Origin: Balaenoptera acutorostrata
Taxonomy: Eukaryota; Chordata; Mammalia; Artiodactyla; Balaenopteridae
Assembly (NCBI RefSeq): GCF_949987535.1
Contig: NC_080078.1
Span: forward strand, 31,268,942 to 31,332,941
DNA length: 64,000 bases
Direction: 5' to 3'
The translations under genes and the position numbers were made by a program. Within the stretch, counting starts at the first letter, position 1; each line of letters starts with the position of its first letter. This document shows, piece after piece, positions 11,946 through 22,799 of this stretch. Under the pieces are notes generated by a model, which was not told where the DNA came from, searched no databases, and saw only the letters and a list, made by a program, of their open reading frames with translations.

Positions 11946-12980
11946 AAAATAGAGAAGAACAAGTGGTTTTAAAGACAGTGGACGGCAGGCAATCAAGCAC
12001 CGTGATCCTGATGAGGCTGGAAACAAACAAGGTCAGTCCTTTGAATCTTCCTGCTTTGAGAGAGTTTCCAGGAGGCAGCCCAGGGAGGGGGAAGCCGGGA
12101 AGAGCTTTACAAGCTCTCTGAGTTGAGGAGATGGAGCTTGAGTCTATGGAATACAAAATAGCTAGAGTGTGCAGGATAGGGTACCAGATTGCAGAGAGCT
12201 ACATGGAGAGACAACGACAGAGATCTGCAGAGGGTCCGACCCTCAGTATTGAGCACATGGGTGGTAGGGAGCTACTATAGGCTGGGGAAAGAATCACCCA
12301 AAAGGATTAGAGGAAACGGTGCCTGGAACTCACGCCGGGCTGGGATCAGTACCTATTTTCTACCAGTTGGACTGGAAAGCCTCATGATTCGTGGGGCATT
12401 GGGTAGAATCCTTCAAAAGAGTCTTGCCTCAAAATGGGTGATGCTGTAAATCTTGAATAGAAAGGGACAAAGAGAAGACCCCTAGACCAAACAGCACCAT
12501 TAACATTTCCCCCTCTTCTTCCCATATGGTTTACCTCAATAACTGGAAAGTAATTCAGGAAGCTTGTAACATTACTGCGTGTAAGATCTTAGTGAAAATT
12601 TCCCTTTTGCACCAGTCTTGACCTAGAACAAAGGTGGCTTTTTGAGAAGCAAATAAACAACTTTGGAAGGTGAATCACAAACACAGTCATTAAGTTTTAT
12701 GTGGAACAACTTTTACCAGGGCTTCACAAAGATTCATTTCTATAGTGCAAGTGATAGGATGGACTGCTTGTAGTTTTTCTTAAGAGTAGCTTGTTCGTTT
12801 TCCCTTATACCCCTTTGAGTAGAGAGTTGCATGGGGATGAAAGTTTTCCAATATTCTTCTTAACATATGGCATGATAAACAGAACACAATATTATAAATA
12901 CTAATTAGTATCAGAAAGACATTTTTAATTTGATTCAACAAATGTCCACTGGGCACCAAAGAATTGTCTATATGCTGGAG
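11946..12980. other. Unassigned; possible old L1 5' region
   Basis: The segment just before the L1 insertion ('ccaagatggagtaacacagatcag') and the segment after it ('ctggaaacaaacaaggtcag') look like the 5' leader of an ancient L1, but the match is weak. No gene is seen. Confidence 0.3.
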
Positions 12981-12989
12981 ACTCAAAGG

Positions 12990-13078
12990 GAATAAATATT
13001 TTAATAAATAATAATTAATGTTTATATTAACATAATAATAAATTATTATTATTATTTATATTAAAAAGTAATAAATAG
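12990..13078. repeat. AT-rich (AAT)n-type low complexity
   Basis: Dense AATA/TTAT words with almost no G or C. Confidence 0.85.
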
Positions 13079-13526
13079 ATGACCCCTGCTCTCAAAACTA
13101 ATGAGGTAGACACACCCAAATAATATTAAACCTTGGCAAAATATTAGAACTCTGCTTGGGATTCTTCGCCAAAAACCATAAACTCACATATGTTGTTGTG
13201 CCTCCTGATCTAAAACCATGGCAGGCACCACTAATTGATCATAGCGCTCTATGGGTAAACTAGACTGAGAATTGATTAAGAAGAAACCATTTGCACCCCA
13301 GCTATCAGGTGATCTCCTTCTGTTGGTTTTCTTCTAAACTCAAGCCTTTAAATAGTTCCCATGTCCAAAGTATCTTGGTTGATTTCATGCCATTTAATTC
13401 CTCGAGAGACAGAGTAGCTACCTCCTTGCTTGCTGTAGGCAATATTCGACTGCATGCCCTCCTGCTTTTCTTCATTCTCTAACAAATCATCACCACTGTC
13501 ACTGTAATTATCAGCATTGCCTTTAT

Positions 13527-13568
13527 AATCATCATCACCATCATCATCATCATCATCACCATCACTAC
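13527..13568 (+). repeat. (CAT)n microsatellite
   Basis: About 14 CAT/CAC triplets with small interruptions. The same kind of repeat is much longer at 18304. Confidence 0.92.
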
Positions 13569-13569
13569 C

Positions 13570-13770
13570 ATTTTCTGAACACTGATTATGAGCCAGCCTA
13601 AGTACTAAGGATGCATAAAGTATTTTCCATGCCTTGTATCAAATTCTTGTCATTCTAAATGGGTAGTTTTACTGCATTTACAGATAAAGAAACTGAGATT
13701 TAAGGAGGCAAAGTAACTTGCGTAAGTTCACCTAGTAAAAATCAGAATTCAAACACATAGGTTGTGACAT
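13570..13770 (+). repeat. MIR SINE
   Basis: 'ctgaacactgattatgagcc', 'gcatttacagataaagaaactgagatttaaggaggc', 'agtaacttgcgtaagttcacctagtaa' and 'gaattcaaac' give the full sense MIR order. Confidence 0.75.
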
Positions 13771-14503
13771 CATAGAAAAACTCATACTTCAGGATGCTAA
13801 GATTCTTTTTTTCCATCTCGGTCCAGGTTTCCCAAATCGCCTAAACGTAAACACTGGCAGAAAAATTATTTATTTTCTATTATTGTGACTTGAATCAGTG
13901 CAACATTTTGCTCATCGGCATTTGGACCGTAAGCTTAGAAGTCATTTGAGGATATTGAAAAATCCCTGTGTTCCAATTCAGAAACATTCAGCCGGTATTG
14001 AAAATATTACGCTGCTTTGTGTGGTTGCCTATTTTTTTCCATGATAAATTTTGTGTCATGATGGTTTTCTAACTAACTGGCTTTCCAATGAGAATTTCCA
14101 TTTGGATTTCTTCTGTGGTGTGGAGATGGTAATAAAATAAAACTGCCACCCTCATCCTCGCGTTTAACTTTTATCACTACACTTCATAAACAGTGAGAGC
14201 TCTCACAAGGGACTCCTGGGGTCTGTATAAATTGCTGTTATTTCCGTGGTTTACCACTTGGACCTGGAGTGATTTATCTTTACACAACTAGGGGCTGCTG
14301 TGGAATCCATCATCTGAGTGGAGGCAGGAAGCCAACAGGCCTGTGCTCATTGAGCAGCTAAATGTGAAAATGCATGGTACACATGGAGGTTGGGCTAAGT
14401 CTGATTGACCCTTAAATGAGTGTGCCCACAGGGTGCACCCTGGAAATCACAGCTGCTAATGAATTACTCCAGCATGCAAGCCTCAAGAGGATTGGGACTA
14501 TTG
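13770..14503. other. Unassigned single-copy sequence
   Basis: About 730 bp without any repeat I recognise, in a window where repeats are dense. It contains homeodomain-type words (for example 'gctaatgaattac' near 14455). It could be a conserved non-coding element, but sequence from one species cannot show this. Confidence 0.35.
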
Positions 14504-14862
14504 TAGGTTGAATGTTTGTGTCCCCCTAAAATTCATTTGTTGAAATCCTAACCCTCAATATAGTATCATTAGAAGCTGGCAATGTGGTGGCATTGGGAGG
14601 TGACTAGATCATGAGGGTGGAGCCCTCATGAATGGGATTAGTGCCCTTATAAAAGAGGCCCAAAAGAGCTTCTTCACCCCTCTGCCATGTGAGGACACGG
14701 AGAGAAGATGGCCATCAGGAAGCAGGTCCTCACCAGACACCAAATCTGCCAGTGCCTTCATCTTGGACTTCCAGCCTCCAGAATTGTGAGAAAGAAGTGT
14801 TTGTTGTTTAAGCCACTAGTCTGTGGTATTTTTGTTACAGCATCCTGAAAGAACTAAAACAG
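14504..14862 (+). mobile_element. MLT1-type MaLR solo LTR
   Basis: A complete-looking LTR of the ERVL-MaLR class. The order is 'taggttgaatgtttgtgtcc', 'aattcatttgttgaaatcctaaccct', 'atgagggtggagccctcatgaatgggatt', 'ccatgtgaggacac', 'cttggacttccagcctccagaattgtgag' and 'gtttaagccactagtctgtgg'. It has no internal region, so it is a solo LTR of great age. Confidence 0.85.
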
Positions 14863-15038
14863 AAATTTTGTCTGTATTGTTAATTATTCAATTCCCATCA
14901 CCTCACTCAGTGCCTGGAACAGAGTAGATGCTCCAAAAATCCTTTTCCAACATGTTATTATGAAAGTTTTCAAACACAGGAAAGTTGAAAGAATGTTAAA
15001 GTGAAAACCCATATACTCACCACCTAGATTCTACCATT

Positions 15039-15165
15039 AAAATGTTATTATAAAAATAATGTGTGTATATATATGTATAACTGAATCACTTTGCTGTACA
15101 GCAGAAATTAACACATTATAAATCAGCTATACTTCAATTAAAAAAGAAATGAAAATGTTATTATA
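15039..15165 (+). mobile_element. 99-bp L1 tail with 14-bp target duplication
   Basis: Only the last 99 bp of an L1 were inserted (15053-15151): 'ataactgaatcactttgctg', 'cagcagaaattaacac', 'atcagctatacttcaatt' and an A-rich end. The direct repeat AAAATGTTATTATA lies at 15039-15052 and again at 15152-15165, and the host LINE continues after it. Confidence 0.9.
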
Positions 15166-15386
15166 TTTGCTTTATCACTTATCTATCCCATTACCTATCC
15201 ATCCATTAATCCAACTTATTTTCCAATGGAAAACATTTCAAAGTAAATTGCAAATTATCAGTATACCTCCCCCTAAATATTTCAACATGTGTATCATTAA
15301 CTTCAATATTTGTTCTCAGCGTTTTTCTCTTTTGATGAAAATTCACATACAGCATAATGTACAAATTGAGTACATTTTCTGGTTGC

Positions 15387-15766
15387 TATGGGCTGAATTG
15401 TGTCCTCCTCCCCAGTTCTTATGTTGAAGTGCTATCCTCCAGTAACCCTGATATGACTCTGTTTGGAGATAAAGAGGTAATTTAGTTAAAATAAGGTTGT
15501 TAGAATAGGCACTAATCCAATGACTGGTGTCCTTAAAAGAAGGGAAAATTAGAACACAGACATGTACAAGGGGAAGACCATATGAAGTCACAGGGAGAAG
15601 GTGACCGTCTACAAGTCAAGGAGAGAGGCCTCATAAGGGATCAACTCTGCTGACACCTTGATCTTGGACTTCTAGTCTCCAGAACTGTGAGACAATAAAT
15701 TCCTGTTGTTTAAGCCACCTCGTCTGTGCTACTTTGTTATGACAGCCCTAGCAACCTAATACATTG
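15387..15766 (+). mobile_element. MLT1-type MaLR solo LTR
   Basis: It starts 'tatgggctgaattgtgtcctcc' and continues 'ttatgttgaagtgctatcc', 'gactctgtttggagataaagaggtaatt', 'tccttaaaagaagggaa', 'ttggacttctagtctccagaactgtgag' and 'tgttgtttaagccacctcgtctgtgctactttgttatgacagcc'. It is a different MLT1 subtype from the one at 14504 and interrupts the old antisense LINE. Confidence 0.87.
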
Positions 15767-16499
15767 TGTTTTGACAAATGCATTCATCTGTGTAACTCAA
15801 ACACCCATCAAAAAATAAAACCTTATCCCCCAGAATATTCTCTCATCCCCCCTTGCCAGTCAATCCCCACCCAAACACTATTCTGAATTTTTCTACTCTT
15901 GGTTAGTTTTGTCCATTCTAGAACTTCATAAAAAATGGAATTATGCAGATGTATTCTTTTTGTAAGGCTTCTTTCACTCAGTATAATGTTTTTGAGATTC
16001 ATCTGTGTTTTTTCACGTATCAGAACTTTATTCCTTTTATTACTAAATATCATCCCGTAGTATGAATGTTCCACAGTTTATTTACGCCTTCTCTATTGAT
16101 GGACATTTAGGCTGTTTCCAGTGTTTAGATACTATGACTAAAACTGTTGTGAATATTCCTGTACAAGTCTTTTTGTGAACAAATATTTTTCTTTCTCTTG
16201 GATAAATATCTAGGAATGGAATGGCTGAATCCTACGGTAGACCTAGGTTTAGCTTTATTTTAAAAAGACAACTGTCAGGATTCTTTCCAAAGTGGTTGTA
16301 CCATTTTACATCTTCACCAATAATGTCAAGAGTTCCAGTTGCTCCAAATCCTTATCAACACTGGGTGTTGTCTCTGTAAGTATTTGAGGAATAAATAAAG
16401 ATGTTGATTATTTCTGAGTCCTGAGGTGACAGTACCCAGAACTGCTTGGAGGAGACTTCCAATGGAAGAACCAGGCTTCTTTCTCACAAAGGAGAGGAC

Positions 16500-16700
16500 A
16501 TGAAACAATGAGAAGATTATGAGATTTGGAGATGAATCGGCTGGGTCCAGATCTCAACTCTACTACTTAATAGCTGTGTGATCTGGGCAAGTCATTTAAA
16601 TTCTCTGAGCTTCATTTTTCTTATGTGTCACAAGGAATGACTACCAGCATCACAGGATTGGTAAGTATTAGATGAGAAATTCTATCTAGCAGAGTTGAGC
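16500..16700 (+). repeat. MIR SINE
   Basis: 'gggtccagatctcaactctactacttaatagctgtgtgatctgggcaagtcatttaaattctctgagctt' is a clear MIR body. Confidence 0.8.
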
Positions 16701-16959
16701 ACAGAGCCTGCCCATGGTGAAGTTCAGAAGTTGACCCTTTGGGACCCAGATCAGTTACTCTGTTCTCATTTTGCATCTTTTCTTGGGGTCTCTTGTCCCT
16801 TTCTCCCACCCACGTGCCCATTAAGTTCTTTCTTGCCTTCTCTTCCCCCTCCCTGTTGCCTCTGTAAAAACCAGAATCATTGGTTAGAACCCTGCACACC
16901 CAGTAGCTGAAAGCATCCTTTGAAAGTGTGGAAGGAATCAAGTCACAGAAAAAGACCTA

Positions 16960-17115
16960 AATTAGAATTCAGCTCCATTTTTCATTACCTGTGACCCTGG
17001 GGACAACTGGCCTTCTTTTTCTTATCTGTAAATTATAGACAATAAGACCTTGCCCCATGGGGCTGTTGGATGTGTTAAATCAAGCAAGTGTCTAAAACAC
17101 CTAGTGGCATAGAGT
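16960..17115 (+). repeat. MIR SINE
   Basis: 'cctgtgaccctggggacaac', 'cttatctgtaaattatagac' and 'ggggctgttggatgtgttaaat' fit MIR. It is more diverged than the copy at 16500. Confidence 0.65.
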
Positions 17116-18055
17116 AGGTGGTCAGGAAATGGGGACCTCTTTCCTCCCGAGGCCTGAGGTCAAAAGACACTTTGCATGCCTGAGGTCTGACCTCTCTGCT
17201 CACCCTTGACTCTGCTCCTGATTCATTCAGGACTGATGGAAGCCCCATCGTCTTTTGTTCTCTCTTTTTGATCTTCCTATTCAAGCCCTTGACATTCCAT
17301 TGAGCATTCAAAGCCAAGACTCCTTGTGTGTGATCATACCCCAAGCCCTGGAGAGGGTGGCAGTGTGTAGTGGTAGAGAAATAGATGAGAAGAAGGAAAA
17401 AGAGAGGAAGAAGGATCTATTTAGCACCTGTTTCCATCCTAAGCCTCAAAAAAAAAGATTTCAGCAAGTTCCCTTCCCTGGGCCCCTTCCTTATCCTAAT
17501 GTCATGAAGGCCTTAGAGATACACCCAGGGCATCCCTTCTCTCTTCAATTAAAGATAAAGAAAAGCCTCTTCACATTTAACAAATGATTCCTTTGAAATG
17601 AAAATAAAAGCCTTTCATTCATTGATCATTCCATTTTATTATTATTATTAACTACTGGTTGACTCGTGCTAATTAAGCTCCTCTGGATAAAAGGTTAACA
17701 TTTCTTAATATAGAGCAGCCACCCAACCATTTAGCAATTTTCAGAACATGTTCTCCGTGCTTTGTCTAATTAAAGGAACATCCAGGAGAGGGGTTCACGC
17801 ATTGTCGGGGTGATCTCAGCGAGGAGGGAGGTGGCCCACCACCACTCCCTAGCTCCTTCATTCACCATGTTCCCTCTAAATGAGTTCATAAAGCTACACT
17901 TCTTGAAACTGCCTGAACTTTACACAATGATGAATGCTTGAAGTCTCCTAGACTCATAGATTTTCACTGGATAATTAGGAAATGGGGTCGATGGAGCACT
18001 TCCAAATTGTACTCTTGGGTAACCCAGATAGCTTAATTTAAATTGCTGGAGAATT
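17115..18055. other. Unassigned single-copy sequence
   Basis: About 940 bp with no named repeat apart from a short (TTA) run near 17638-17652. The part 17650-17960 has a mixed composition and several TAAT-type words. An enhancer is possible but unproven. Confidence 0.35.
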
Positions 18056-18059
18056 TATG

Positions 18060-18295
18060 TATGTGGTAGGGTGGAAGGTTTTGGAAGCAAATGAAACTGC
18101 ATTAGACCAGCTATGAATAACAGCTATGACTTTTTCTAGCTTGTGACCTCAGATGTGTCATGTCTCAGAGTCTCCGTTTCCTCATCTGCAAAATGTAAAT
18201 AATAAGACCAACGGCAAAGAGTTGTTATAGAGCTTGGAGGTGATACATACAAAGCATCCAATATAGTATATAACAGGTGACTTCAATGGAGGTGC
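18060..18295 (+). repeat. MIR SINE
   Basis: 'gtgacctcagatgtgtcatgtctcagagtctccgtttcctcatctgcaaaatgtaaataataag' is the MIR core. It leads directly into the CAY microsatellite. Confidence 0.75.
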
Positions 18296-18303
18296 TAGCT
18301 TAC

Positions 18304-18346
18304 CATCACCATCACCATCATCACCATCATCACCATCATCACCATC

Positions 18347-18377
<31 letters not shown>

Positions 18378-18471
18378 CCATCATCATCATCACCATCATC
18401 ACCATCATCATCACCATCATCATCATCATCACCACCATCATCACCATCATCATCATCATCATCATCATCAT
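18304..18471 (+). repeat. (CAY)56 microsatellite
   Basis: Fifty-six consecutive CAT or CAC triplets with no other codon between them. CAC units punctuate runs of CAT irregularly, giving CACCATCAT-like higher-order units. Open frames across it on the two strands give poly-His and Asp-rich (DDG-type) peptides. These have no promoter, splice or domain context, so I treat it as non-coding. Confidence 0.97.
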
Positions 18472-18499
18472 CAGCGTCCACCAGTGAGTTTCTGACCTT

Positions 18500-19450
18500 T
18501 AACTGGCAGCCACTTTGAATCCACATGACACAATGTTAAAACATTCCTCTGGACTTCTCTCCAAGGGTAGGCCAAACACTATGTTTAATGCAAGAAAGGT
18601 GGAGATGTGTAACCTCTAAACATCTGTGTAAGGTCAATTTCTTTGTCCTTCTGCTTCCCAAGGACTAAAAAGCATGCACAGTGACTTAACACATATTTAT
18701 ACATTATTTATGTATGGAAAGACAATGCTATTGTAACTTGTAACACAGAGAGATATAAATAAGCCTTGTTAAGTCAGAACTCTACAAAGGGTATGCTCTT
18801 TACCTGGTTTTTCTCCCTCTGGGCACCAGAATTATGGCTGTGATAGTCAGGGAGGTTGACCTGGACATGACATCTAGTTTAACAATACCTGTAAGAATTC
18901 TAAAACCTGGGACATTTCAAAAGCTAAAGGAAGGTTTAGACAGAATGTCTGAGCCTTTTCACTGGCTTCTAAGGAGGTCCTGATTCCTGCTTTTTCTACG
19001 CACCTCAAGTCACAGTGATGGGCCATGAAGTCCCCCACCCTTCTGGCCCAAGGAGGGGTTGGTCAAGTTCAAGTTCAGATTAGGTCATGTTGTCCATGGT
19101 AGAGGATCCAAAGGAAAAAAATGTTCATGTCATACGCGGAACTCAGTCTCTCTTCTCCCACTCCAATTACGTGCCATAGTGGTTTTGACCAAAGGTTAAA
19201 AGCTCAGGTACCTACAGGTGCCAAGCAGGTTACATAAATGAGTGACAGTACTTTCTGGAAAGCACAGCTACTGCTCAGTGTCAGCCAATTGTGGCCAGGT
19301 GAGAATGTGCAGTGTTACCAGATAGTCTTATTTTTTAGGACGAGTTAAGAGATCAGATTTTGGTAAAATCTTCAATTTTTTAAACTGTTGGCTAATAACA
19401 ATAATAAAAACACTGTAGAAGTCAAACAAGAATATTCAAGGGCCAGATTC
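18500..19450. other. Unassigned non-coding sequence
   Basis: No gene and no repeat family recognised in about 950 bp. Confidence 0.45.
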
Positions 19451-19454
19451 AGCT

Positions 19455-19690
19455 CTTAGACAGTTAAGAGGTTAGTCACTGGAGTTAATCAGAACCCAGT
19501 TCAAATCTAAATTTTATGATCTGATGACCTTGGAGGTACTTGCTTACCTACTCTAAGGCTCTGTCTCCTCACCTGTGCAATAAAGGTAATGATGGTGCCT
19601 ACTTCATCAGTTGGTACTCAGATCAATTACGATTATACTAACAAAGCCCTAAGCACAAGGCCTGGCACATAGAGTTAAATTAACACTAGT
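19455..19690 (+). repeat. MIR SINE
   Basis: 'aacccagttcaaatctaa', 'gatgaccttggaggtacttgcttacctactctaaggctctgtctcctcacctgtgcaataaagg' and 'aagcacaaggcctggcacatag' give a full-length MIR. Confidence 0.8.
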
Positions 19691-20214
19691 TTAATAAATC
19701 ATTCACACATCAAAATGTGGGGATGGAATTCAAGAATATCAGACAAAGTTTACCTCCCCAGACCCTACTTGATGATTAATTGTGGACCATCCAATCTTAT
19801 TTCTTAGTTAGTTTACTCATATGTCTCCAAGTTGGCAGAAATTCTGAGCCAGCCTTGTCCCCAAGAGCTGCTCATGAAAAATGATCTCTTCCCTCCTCAA
19901 ATCTAAGCCAGTTCCACACCAATAAATGGCTTATATCTGACCCTCTATTTTGAGATAAGAGGAGGAAATGGGCCCGTGATGGGTCTATTTGAGAGGTCTC
20001 CCTTCCCCCCCGAGTCCTGGATTCTCCCCTGGGAAACTACTCTGTCCATGTCATCATTCATCTTTGTCTCTGCATCTTGACTTATCTTGGGAAGCAGAGT
20101 CACTGGATCTGGGATGTAGGGACTGTTCCCCTGGGTGCTGTCCACATTTTGTATAGAGGAGAGGCACTACGGGAAAGAGCCAGCTTGTGGGTCAGGAGAG
20201 GCCAGCAATCTCCC

Positions 20215-20402
20215 TGTCCTGTGCACTGTAGGGTGTTAACAGCATCCCTGACCTCCACCCACTAGATGCCAGTAGCACACACACGCACACATATACCAGT
20301 TGTTACAACCAAAAGTGTCTTCAGCCATTGCCAAGTGTCCCCTAGTGGGAAGGTGTGGGGGACAGATTTGCCCCTAGTTGAGGAGCACTGCTCTAAATCC
20401 AC
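20215..20402 (-). mobile_element. MER5A-type hAT-Charlie MITE (antisense)
   Basis: Reverse complement of the MER5A pattern: 'ctgtcctgtgcactgtagggtgttaacagcatccctgacc', 'ccactagatgccagtagcac', 'gttgttacaaccaaaagtg', 'gccaagtgtcccctag' and 'ccctagttgaggagcactgctct'. It is a non-autonomous DNA transposon with no coding capacity. Confidence 0.85.
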
Positions 20403-20584
20403 ACTCCTGCTATTTCTGGAGCAATCACTGATCCAGAAAATCTCCCTGCATTAAAATTGCCAGGTCACAGGTGCTTCCTATGGAGGATCTGGGGTGAAGT
20501 TCCCTCCAAAAGGAGACAAAGACCATGAGTAGGAGAAGCGCTCCCTGGAAAGAATGATGTAGAAAGAAGCACATAATGGGCTTT

Positions 20585-20715
20585 GGGGTCAGATGGACAA
20601 GGGCTCAAATTCTGGTTCACACTCAGCTGAGCGACGTTAGGCAAGTTACTTCACCTCTCTGAGCCTCACATCTTTCCTCTGGAAAATGAGGTTAACAGTA
20701 CCCTCTTCCAGGGGA
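20585..20715 (+). repeat. MIR SINE
   Basis: 'gggctcaaattctggttcac', 'ttaggcaagttacttcacctctctgagcctcac' and 'ggaaaatgaggttaacagtacc' form a good MIR body. Confidence 0.82.
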
Positions 20716-20836
20716 TATTGTCCATTTAAAACGTGATAATGTCGGGAGTAAGGGTATCACTATGTCATATTGTCCTGCTAAAGAAACAGAAATAACTATT
20801 GCTTCATAGGGAAGATGAAAATGCACTTTAATCTTT

Positions 20837-21170
20837 AAAAAGAAGTTAGGGGCTTCCCTGGTGGCGCAGTGGTTGAGAATCTGCCTGCCAATGCAGGGGA
20901 CACGGGTTCGAGCCCTGGTCTGGGAAGATCCCACATGCCGCAGAGCAACTAGGCCCGTGAGACACAGTTACTGAGCCTGCGCGTCTGGAGCCTGTGCTCC
21001 GCAACAAGAGAGGCCGCGATGGTGAGAGGCCCGCGCACTGCGATGAAGAGTGGCCCCCACTTGCCGCAACTAGAGAAAGCCCTCGCACAGAACCGAAGAC
21101 CCAACACAGCCATAAATAAATAAACAAATAAATAAATAAAATTTAAAAAAAAAAAAAAAAAAGAAGTTAG
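20837..21170 (+). mobile_element. CHR-type tRNA-derived SINE with 13-bp target duplication
   Basis: A full-length SINE (20850-21157) opens with 'ggcttccctggtggcgcagtgg' (A-box region), carries the B-box-like 'gggttcgagccctgg', a tRNA-unrelated body and a (TAAA)n/A tail. It is flanked by AAAAAGAAGTTAG at 20837-20849 and 21158-21170. This SINE type with this body is characteristic of Cetacea and their relatives and is the main clue to the organism. It is mobilised by L1 proteins in trans. Confidence 0.95.
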
Positions 21171-21288
21171 CAGCTTCTGTTCGGTGTTTTATGTATTTAG
21201 ACCTGGCCCCACTGATTTAACAAATGGCCTAGTCACAGCAGGAAGGTGAAAGGGCTGTCTCTTAAACGAAATATTTTCCCTCTGGTGG

Positions 21289-21479
21289 TCTCCTTCCTTC
21301 CTTCCTTCCTCCCTTCCTTCCTTCCTTCCCTCCCTCCTTCCTTCCTTCCTTCTTTCCTTCCTTCCTTCCTTCCTTCCTTCCCTCCCTCCTTCCTTCTTTC
21401 CTTCCTTCCTTCCTTCCTTCCTTCCTTCCTTCCTTCCTTCCTTCCTTCTTTCCCTCCTTCCTTCCTTCCTCCCCTCTCC
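21289..21479 (+). repeat. Pure polypyrimidine (TTCC)n tract, 191 nt
   Basis: Every base from 21289 to 21479 is C or T, mainly CCTT tetramers with CCCT and TCTT variants. Strict homopurine-homopyrimidine DNA with mirror symmetry can form triplex (H-DNA). Lys/Glu/Gly/Arg and Pro/Ser/Phe open frames across it are artefacts of the repeat. Confidence 0.97.
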
Positions 21480-21634
21480 AGGCCACCTGGTCAAGAAATC
21501 ATCTATGATCCGTTTAGTATAAAAATACACAAAATATCTGGCTTCTTCCATTTTCTTTGTCTAAAGCACTGGGTCTAAAGTCAAAGGTCCCCTAAGCACT
21601 AGACTCATCTCCTCCCCCACTCCTTGGACCAGTT

Positions 21635-21790
21635 CCCTCCCTCAGTAAATATTTTTGAGGGCCTACTATGTGCCAGGCACTTGAGGCAGGTGGGTGAAAA
21701 GATGGCGCCAACTTCTCTTCATAAACTCACAAACCAGTGAGGAAAGGAGATAAGTAGATGGTCAATTACAATACACTGTGATCACTAAAA
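21635..21790 (-). repeat. L2 3' end (antisense)
   Basis: 'cagtaaatatttttgagggcctactatgtgccaggcactt' then 'aaactcacaaaccagtgaggaaagg' and 'caattacaatacactgtgatca' is the reverse complement of an L2 3' end. Confidence 0.7.
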
Positions 21791-21984
21791 AAATTACCTC
21801 TTGCTTGAAAAATTGGTTGGAGTCTGTACAAGACTACAACTTTATGCTAGCGAGGAAATTAAAGGAAGAGAAAATAAGTGTAAGCAAAAGAAGAGGAAGT
21901 CGAAAGTAAGATGAATGTCCATGACACACATATTGAACAGGTTACTGGTAGCCTGCAAATTGAGCACTGAGCCTCCTAGTGGCC

Positions 21985-22190
21985 AATGCAAAGAGAGAAA
22001 TAAGAAGTTATGGGACAGTTTGGTGTGGTCAGCAGAGGAGAGGTATATAATCCTGCAGGGGGTCAGGGAAGATATCCTGTAGGAGGTCATATCTAAGGAT
22101 TTATGCAGATAAATAAAACAGGGAAGGGTGACGTAGGCAGACAACACAGCACATGCAAAGCCTGGGGGCAAGGTCTCCAAGCTTGCCCTC
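21985..22190 (-). repeat. L2 LINE fragment (antisense)
   Basis: 'gggggtcagggaagatatcctgtaggaggtcatatctaagg', 'cacagcacatgcaaagcctggggg' continue the antisense L2 begun at 21635. Further pieces follow at 22745-22795 and 23165-23640. Confidence 0.7.
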
Positions 22191-22740
22191 ATAGCAACCT
22201 TCAAGCTTGTGAACAAAGCTCAGGACGCTGTCGCTCTTTCCTTTTCTCTTTACCTGATGGGATGAGCTTAGTACCAAATTTCACAAAGAATCCTGCCAGC
22301 GATCTGTCTTCGCTGTTCCCACAGCAAGTTGTTTTAAAAGGTGAGATTCAGTGAGAGCTCCACTGGCTGCAGAAGAACAGCACATTCTGAAATTTTGCCT
22401 TTGCTTTTTGTTCCTGGCTTGGCAGAGTAGATAATACAGAAAAATCGATTCAGAGGTAAATGCTCGGCAAATAAAGCATTAACAGTAAAAGAAAACCTCC
22501 CCTACCCTCCCCTGTGCTGCCTGGATTGCAGGTTCCCATTGTTACTGATGTGGGGTCTGCACTGCCCATGAACCACCCTGGATGTTGTCTGACCGCGCCC
22601 CTGTGAGCCCCTAAATGCCTGCCCAGTGCGGACCGAGTGAAAGAGATTTCTTCAGCTCACTTCAGGTTTACGCATGTTGCCCCGAGCAGCCAACCAGCCA
22701 ATTAACCCCTGGTACTCCGTTTGCATCTACCTTATGCCGG
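22190..22740. other. Unassigned non-coding sequence
   Basis: About 550 bp that interrupts the antisense L2. No gene or repeat family recognised. Confidence 0.4.
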
Positions 22741-22799
22741 ACATTGTGCTGGAGCCAGATTGTGAAGGACCTCGTAAGCTTTATTTTGTGGATCAAGTT

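Larger units (their letters stand above)
14935..16380 (-). mobile_element. Old LINE (L1-like), antisense, twice interrupted
   Basis: The plus strand has antisense words 'aaacacaggaaagttgaaag', 'ttgatgaaaattcacatacagc', 'cttctttcactcagtataatg', 'tattgatggacatttaggctg' and 'tccaaagtggttgtaccatttt'. It is broken by a 99-bp young L1 tail (15053-15151) and by an MLT1 LTR (15387-15766). Frames are lost. Confidence 0.65.

Noticed and set aside
18277..18495. Open frame with a run of 56 histidines, and an Asp-rich frame on the other strand
   Set aside because: It is a translation of the CAY microsatellite. The flanks are a MIR and anonymous sequence with no gene context.
20850..20935. tRNA gene at the head of the SINE
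   Set aside because: The A- and B-box words belong to the tRNA-derived head of a CHR SINE with a long unrelated body and A tail; the same head occurs in the other SINE copies.
21289..21479. Regular repeats resembling a CRISPR array
   Set aside because: There are no distinct spacers, the units are four bases, and the host is a mammal.
21189..21578. Lys/Glu/Gly/Arg-rich and Pro/Ser/Phe-rich open frames of more than 100 codons
   Set aside because: They are produced by the pure pyrimidine tetramer repeat, which lacks stops in several frames.
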